From contig JAQFVV010012416.1 in NCBI GenBank assembly GCA_028023455.1, positions 5,253,594 to 5,317,593 on the forward strand: a stretch of DNA of 64,000 bases. The letters run 5' to 3'. The DNA is from Epiperipatus broadwayi (Eukaryota > Onychophora > Udeonychophora > Euonychophora > Peripatidae). Made by a program: the position numbers and the translations under genes. This document shows positions 59,385 to 64,000 of the stretch, in pieces. Position 1 is the first letter of the stretch; each line of letters begins with the position of its first letter. The notes under the pieces were generated by a model, which was not told the DNA's origin, searched no databases, and was given only the letters and a program-made list of their open reading frames with translations.

Positions 59385-59955
59385 AGATACAATTATAAAA
59401 GATTTGAACCCAAACTTTCAAGCTCCCTTCAGCTATCTAATCTATTTCATACAATTGATACACATGACCATACACATGTCAAAAATATAAATGATCTCCA
59501 ACATATGTATTTCATGCCAAACCAGCACTCATCTAAACTCCAGGGATATAAAGTACACCTGTATTTAAATATTATAGATTCAACCTGTATCCTGCTCATC
59601 CAACTTCTGTGTATTTAAATGGACAAGGTCCTATTCATGAGGGGTTAGAATAACTTAAGATCAACATGGGCATGACAATAATATTGGCATCATCAAAGGA
59701 TTTGTATCATTAGATTTTCAATAGCATGGAAGGCTGAAGAGTAGGATGATGAAGTAGAGTGAAGCCTATCCATTAAGGTTTGAAATGCAAGATGATGATC
59801 TGGACCAACTGATGAGTGCTGTTTCAGCATAAAAATATGTATATTGGAAATCATTTACCTTTTTCACATGTGTGTGGTCATGTGTATCAATTGTATGAGA
59901 TATATTGGATAGCTGAAGGAAGCTTTAAAGTCTGGGTTCAAATCCCCTACAATTA

Positions 59956-59965
<10 letters not shown>
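59385..59965. mobile_element. Foldback family III palindrome inside the Penelope element
   Basis: The outer arms (acaattataaaagatttgaa and cccaaactttcaagctccct at 59388-59425; gctttaaagtctgggttcaa and atcccctacaattat at 59925-59955) mirror each other for ~145 bp. The longer right half adds ccaactgatgagtgctgttt and the unit tail. The right edge merges with a TA tract, so target duplications cannot be resolved. Confidence 0.75.
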
Positions 59966-60014
<49 letters not shown>

Positions 60015-60015
60015 T
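59955..60015 (+). repeat. (TA)n(GA)n microsatellite
   Basis: About 40 bp of TA followed by 20 bp of GA, immediately right of the foldback III element. Confidence 0.9.
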
Positions 60016-60262
60016 CAACATAGGTAATGATAACAAAATTATATTAAAACAATTCATTAAGGATGATAAATTTAGGAAAAATAATTTCTATAGATTCACA
60101 ATATAAAAGATAACAATTATTAAATTTTTTAAATATAAAAAGATAAATATAATATAGATAAAAATGTAACTAATTTACAAAAGGAACAGTTTATTAAATT
60201 ATACGAAAACTATGGCTATAACTCTAGAAATATTAAATATGTACATTTTACTTACAAACTAT

Positions 60263-61674
60263 TTATAAATCAGCATTTATTTTTTATAGCGTCTGTATAC
60301 AATTGTAATCACATTCATATCAGCTTTTTCAAACCAAATTGTGCAAACGCTTTTTGCGAGTGTTAAATAATAAATGAATACCCTCTGACCCATACAAGAT
60401 ATAGAATTTATGCAGCAATAAAAGGAATCCTCTTATTACTACGACTCAAATATTTATATATGAGCAAATCTGAAGTACTGGCACAGAAGGTGTGACTATA
60501 GAACAGTCACTTTGAATTACTATATATAACTTATGAATGAATGATGCTGATGAAATTTACTAGAATTTACTGAACGTCATTCCAACTGAAATTAATCATA
60601 TATATAAATCAGCATTTATTTTTTATAGCGTCTGTATACAATTGTAATCACATTCATATCGGCTTTTTCAAACCAAATTGTGCAAACGCTTTTTGCGAGT
60701 GTTAAATAATAAATGAATACCCTCTGACCCATACAAGATATAGAATTTATGCAGCAATAAAAGGAATCCTCTTATTACTACGACTCAAATATTTGTGACT
60801 GTTCTATAGTCACACCTTCTGTGCCAGTACTTCAGATTTGCTAATATATAAATATTTGAGTCATAGTAATAAGAGGATTCCTTTTATTGCTGCATAAATT
60901 CTATATCTTGTATGGGTCAGAGGGTATTCATTTATTATTTAACACTCGCAAAAAGCGTTTGCACAATTTGGTTTGAAAAAGCCGATATGAATGTGATTAC
61001 AATTGTATAAAGATGCTATAAAAAATAAATGCTGATTTATATATATGATTAATTTCAGTTGGAATGATGTTCAGTAAATTCTAGTAAATTTCATCGGTGT
61101 CATTCATTCATAAGTTATATATAGTAATTCAAAGTGACTGTTCTATAGTCACACCTTCTGTGCCAGTACTTCAGATTTGCTCATATATAAATATTTGAGT
61201 CGTAGTAATAAGAGGATTCCTTTTATTGCTGCATAAATTCTATATCTTGTATGGGTCAGAGGGTATTCATTTATTATTTAACACTCGCAAAAAGCGTTTG
61301 CACAATTTGGTTTGAAAAAGCCGATATGAATGTGATTACAATTGTATACAGATGCTATAAAAAATAAATGCTGATTTATATATATGATTAATTTCAGTTG
61401 GAATGACGTTCAGTAAATTCTAGTAAATTTCATCGGCGTCATTCATTCATAAGTTATATATAGTAATTCAAAGTGACTGTTCTATAGTCACACCTTCTGT
61501 GCCAGTACTTCAGATTTGCTCATATATAAATATTTGAGTCGTAGTAATAAGAGGATTCCTTTTATTGCTGCATAAATTCTATATCTTGTATGGGTCAGAG
61601 GGTATTCATTTATTATTTAACACTCGCAAAAAGTGTTTGCACAATTTGGTTTGAAAAAGCCGATATGAATGTGA
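60263..61674. mobile_element. Foldback family I, five-part array with 11 bp direct repeats
   Basis: Unit ~339 bp. Forward full unit 60263-60601. Forward partial 60602-60797, turning over at gactcaaatatttgtgactg. Inverted partial 60798-61046, inverted full 61047-61385, inverted 61386-61674. Units differ at only a few bases. The 11 bp ttacaaactat is present at both 60252-60262 and 61675-61685, and the Penelope reading frame continues across it (TYKL / SKLND), so this is a target duplication. The right end stops just outside the gccgatatgaa block, nearly the same point as in the copy ending at 4498. Confidence 0.85.
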
Positions 61675-62169
61675 TTACAAACTATCTAAATTAAATGATG
61701 GTAATAATATTTATATTTTAAATAATAATAATAATTATAATAATAATACTTCTAATAAAAACTGGATAAAACTTTCATACTATCCTTAAACGTATAATAT
61801 ATTAATAAAAAATAAAAATCATATAGATAAAATCATAAACATTGGATGAACAGATAGTAAAAATCTAGACAAATTAATCAATAATTATAAAAGATGATAT
61901 AAATTTAAAAAGGAATTGTGTATAACATTAATTGTGGAAATTGCAATATGATTTAATGTAGATATTCAGGAAATAACTGGATAAAAGAACAAAAACAAAA
62001 CATAACAATGCACTTAGTAGAAGATGTGATAAGCTAGCAATATATATTCACTATTTAAAATATGAACATAAAATAGATTATAAAAAAGATAAAAACTTTT
62101 AAACTATATCAAAGAACCTAATTGAAGAGTATATGAAACTAAAATGATGTTAACTAGAATAAACATAAT

Positions 62170-62530
62170 ATAAATATAATATATAAAATATCAATCAGTT
62201 TAATTAATAATTCATCGATTAAAAATGAATTGAAAATTATATACTATATATGGTATATTTTTATATAATTATTGTATGCTGTTTAACAGATAAATTTTAC
62301 TTTTCTATGGTACATTTATAAATATTATTTTTTCCTCCATTTATTTTTAGTTCTAATTAATTTTAGACTAAAAAAACTAATAGATCTCACTATTCATGCT
62401 ATGGAAATCGAAGCTTTACAATATGAAAAAGACATAAAATATTTGCTGAAAAAAGCTTTTAGCATCATTGTTATAATATATATATATATATATATAATTG
62501 CTGTTATGTAATGATATTTTATGTTATATT
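62170..62530. other. No gene seen
   Basis: AT-rich with a (TA)n run at 62473-62495. Confidence 0.4.
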
Positions 62531-62536
62531 ATTTAC

Positions 62537-62747
62537 TTAATTATAATTATGCACTCTTTCATATATATTAGTGAAGCTATAGTTATTTAAATATTTAAGA
62601 TTTATAAGCTTAGCGCTTTTGGGATGTAACTTAGGATCCCATACTCATAGCTTTAAAATGATAATTCTATTGTTATTCATTTATGCAAATGTATTTGAAT
62701 ATCTTCACTAATATATGCGAAAGAATGCATAATTATAATTACAATTT
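62537..62747. mobile_element. MITE-like element with ~36-55 bp inverted ends
   Basis: ttataattatgcactctttc and atatattagtgaag (62539-62575) are mirrored by cttcactaatatatgcgaaa and gaatgcataattataa (62703-62742) with three differences. The interior includes aagcttagcgcttttgggat and aatgataattctattg. Confidence 0.65.
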
Positions 62748-62929
62748 TAATAGTGAAGAAAAAAGACATACTTATTATTTACTTTAAAAAAAATTTTTAA
62801 ATCTGAAGAAGGCTGCTAGCTAGTCAAAACAGTCATGAGCAAAATCTTGTGAAAACAGTATTAAGATAAGTGTATTTTTTTCTGTAAAGATTTAATAAAA
62901 GTAACCCAATAAGAGTGGAAAAGTTTTGG

Positions 62930-64000
62930 GTTTTTTAACCATTTTGTATATGACACCCCCTTGAATCGCAACCCCTTGAAAAATCTGTTCTGATTTTGTT
63001 TATAGATAAAATTACATTTGTTGCAAAATAATTTATTTATTGAAAAATATATACATAGATTTAACTTTATTGTTAAAAGGTTGCCTTAACAACAGTTTGA
63101 AATTGTTGATTGTTAATGATATTGAGATTGTTGAAGTGTTGACTGGCTTTTAATACATGCAAAACAATATTTCACTTTTTAATGGAAAGGATGTTGTTGC
63201 TTGTTCATAATACTTTCGAAAGAAGCTCTTTTTTTTGAAAGAGCCACATATAAATCATCACATGAATTTAAGTAATTTCTGGCTTTTGTTTTTATCTGTT
63301 AGGTGTTGAAAATCCTATTTTACACAGATAGATGGTGTCACACAATAGTATCTGCAATCCTGCTTTTCCCCATTGTGGATAAGATTCTGTGTACATGAGA
63401 ATTGTTGTATGTCCAATTTTTCAAATTCTATTTGAATATGTGCATTAGCTTGTATTTCAATAAGATCATCTTTTATTAAATCACTGTTGTCCATTGAATT
63501 TAGGTCAAATAGTTAATAAATCTAGTATCCATCTCTGAACTTTGCTAATATTTCCTGAGAAAAAATATTCATGAAATAATTCACTCAATTGTTGTAAAGG
63601 TATTGGAACTTCAGGTATATTTGTGTTTTTCTCATTTTCCAGAATGATTGAATCAAGCAAGGGAAAATTTGCAATATTCTCCTTTTCCACCCGACTTATC
63701 CACATTTTTAATTTTTCAATACATAAAGATATTTTTTCACTACTGTTATTATGTTCATAACATATCCTTGCATTGGTGTGTTTAATTCATTCAGGTGACT
63801 GAATATATCTGCTAAGTAGGCTAGTCGAAGTCTTGCCTCTTTTTTTTTTCAAAAGCTTTAACTAAATCACAGTTTTTGTTAGTAAGTAACTGTATAATTT
63901 CCTCATGTAATTCAAAAACTCTGATTAGCCTTGGAGAGCCACCATATTTCAGTGTGATAAAGAACCACAGTATGAGAAGCACTGATTTTTTGATTAAGTG
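62930..64000 (-). pseudogene. hAT transposase relic (SCAND3/ZBED5-like), runs off the window
   Basis: On the minus strand from the right edge: SRVFELHEEIIQLLTNKNCD near 63890-63950, then LRLAYLADIFSHLNELNTPM with QGYVMN near 63745-63835. These match the family's LAYLADIF-HLN-LN-QGK. KNMWISRVEKENIANFPLLD, NTNIPEVPIPLQQLSELF and HEYFF follow (63560-63715). Across frameshifts come YLCKIGFST (family YLCE-GFS, the dimerisation motif) near 63310 and LYVALSKKRASFES near 63215-63260. ZBED5/SCAND3-type proteins are domesticated or active hAT transposases. Beyond the end, aggggttgcgattcaagggg (minus strand, 62945-62985) resembles a Charlie-type terminal region. Confidence 0.75.
63065..63160 (-). repeat. 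Repeat family IV, inverted copy
   Basis: Read on the minus strand: aaagccagtcaacacttcaa, caatctcaatatcatt and gttgttaaggcaacctttta match the two direct copies at 41610 and 41963. Confidence 0.5.

Larger units (their letters stand above)
59150..62165 (+). pseudogene. Penelope-like element (RT plus GIY-YIG), interrupted
   Basis: Plus-strand pieces read in the order of a Penelope-like pol. At 59175-59250 is GLAMKCAISGLMSSIFINEL (family GLAMGSPISGLLS-IF-N-LE). At 59284-59340 is FKYVDDISITDSK (YVDD is the catalytic RT motif). At 60180-60262 is QFIKLYENYGYNSRNIKYVH. At 61680-61790 are LNDGNNIYI and NWIKLSYYP. From 61915 a GIY-YIG endonuclease-like region follows with NCGNCNMI, NNALSRRCDKLAIYIHYLKY and EHKIDYKK, then TISKNLIEEYMKLKMM and a final MLTRIN. 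Penelope elements pair a telomerase-like RT with this nuclease. The copy is split by foldback III (59385-59965), TA/GA tract and foldback I (60263-61674) and has several stops. The N-terminal part of the RT is missing. Confidence 0.8.

Overview
This is a eukaryotic, very AT-rich, intron- and repeat-dominated window with no bacterial-type operons. The mix of elements (an RTE-clade LINE present in several ages, a Penelope-like element, hAT and mariner remnants, tRNA-derived SINEs and abundant foldback repeats), plus tiny exons separated by a possible ~15 kb intron, fits a mollusc, most likely a cephalopod such as Octopus. The species assignment is inference; no marker gene proves it.

Host coding sequence is sparse. 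The best evidence is two small minus-strand exons, 31269-31375 and 16487-16621. Both have clean splice sites and matching phase, and together they encode a coiled coil that runs without a break into the start of a von Willebrand factor C (VWC) domain. They look like consecutive exons of one extracellular protein gene (coiled coil + VWC, as in NELL, thrombospondin-1/2 or kielin/chordin-like proteins). A short conserved-looking island near 13.6 kb may be another exon on either strand.

The rest is transposon archaeology. 0-8 kb: a ~90 bp minisatellite, SINE copies and a decayed hAT transposase (GTF2IRD2-like) split by a ~2 kb composite insertion that holds a foldback element and a 500-N assembly gap. 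8-12 kb: foldback repeats, twin TA-cored palindromes, a 333 bp palindrome and a decayed RTE fragment. 12-16 kb: mostly unique sequence. 16-26 kb: the VWC exon, foldback family III, two more RTE copies and a SINE. 26.5-29 kb: the best preserved RTE LINE (minus strand, one in-frame stop, 5' truncated). 29-31 kb: a mariner relic and a clean hairpin MITE. 31-36 kb: the coiled-coil exon, then a foldback II element broken by a different LINE's 3' end. 38-41.4 kb: the 5' half of another LINE (ORF1 with RRM-like and zinc-knuckle segments, then endonuclease) and a hAT-type MITE with 8 bp target duplications. 42-46 kb: further foldback copies. 48-51.3 kb: an old RTE copy interrupted by a SINE and by a tandem insertion. 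54 kb: a ~0.5 kb GATA tract. 55.7-64 kb: foldback III palindromes, a Penelope-like element split by two foldback insertions, and a second hAT relic running off the end.

The most unusual signal is the set of three unrelated foldback families (I: ~337 bp unit; II; III). Several copies share the layout forward unit - partial forward unit - inverted partial unit - inverted unit, and one family I copy in the Penelope element is flanked by an 11 bp direct repeat.
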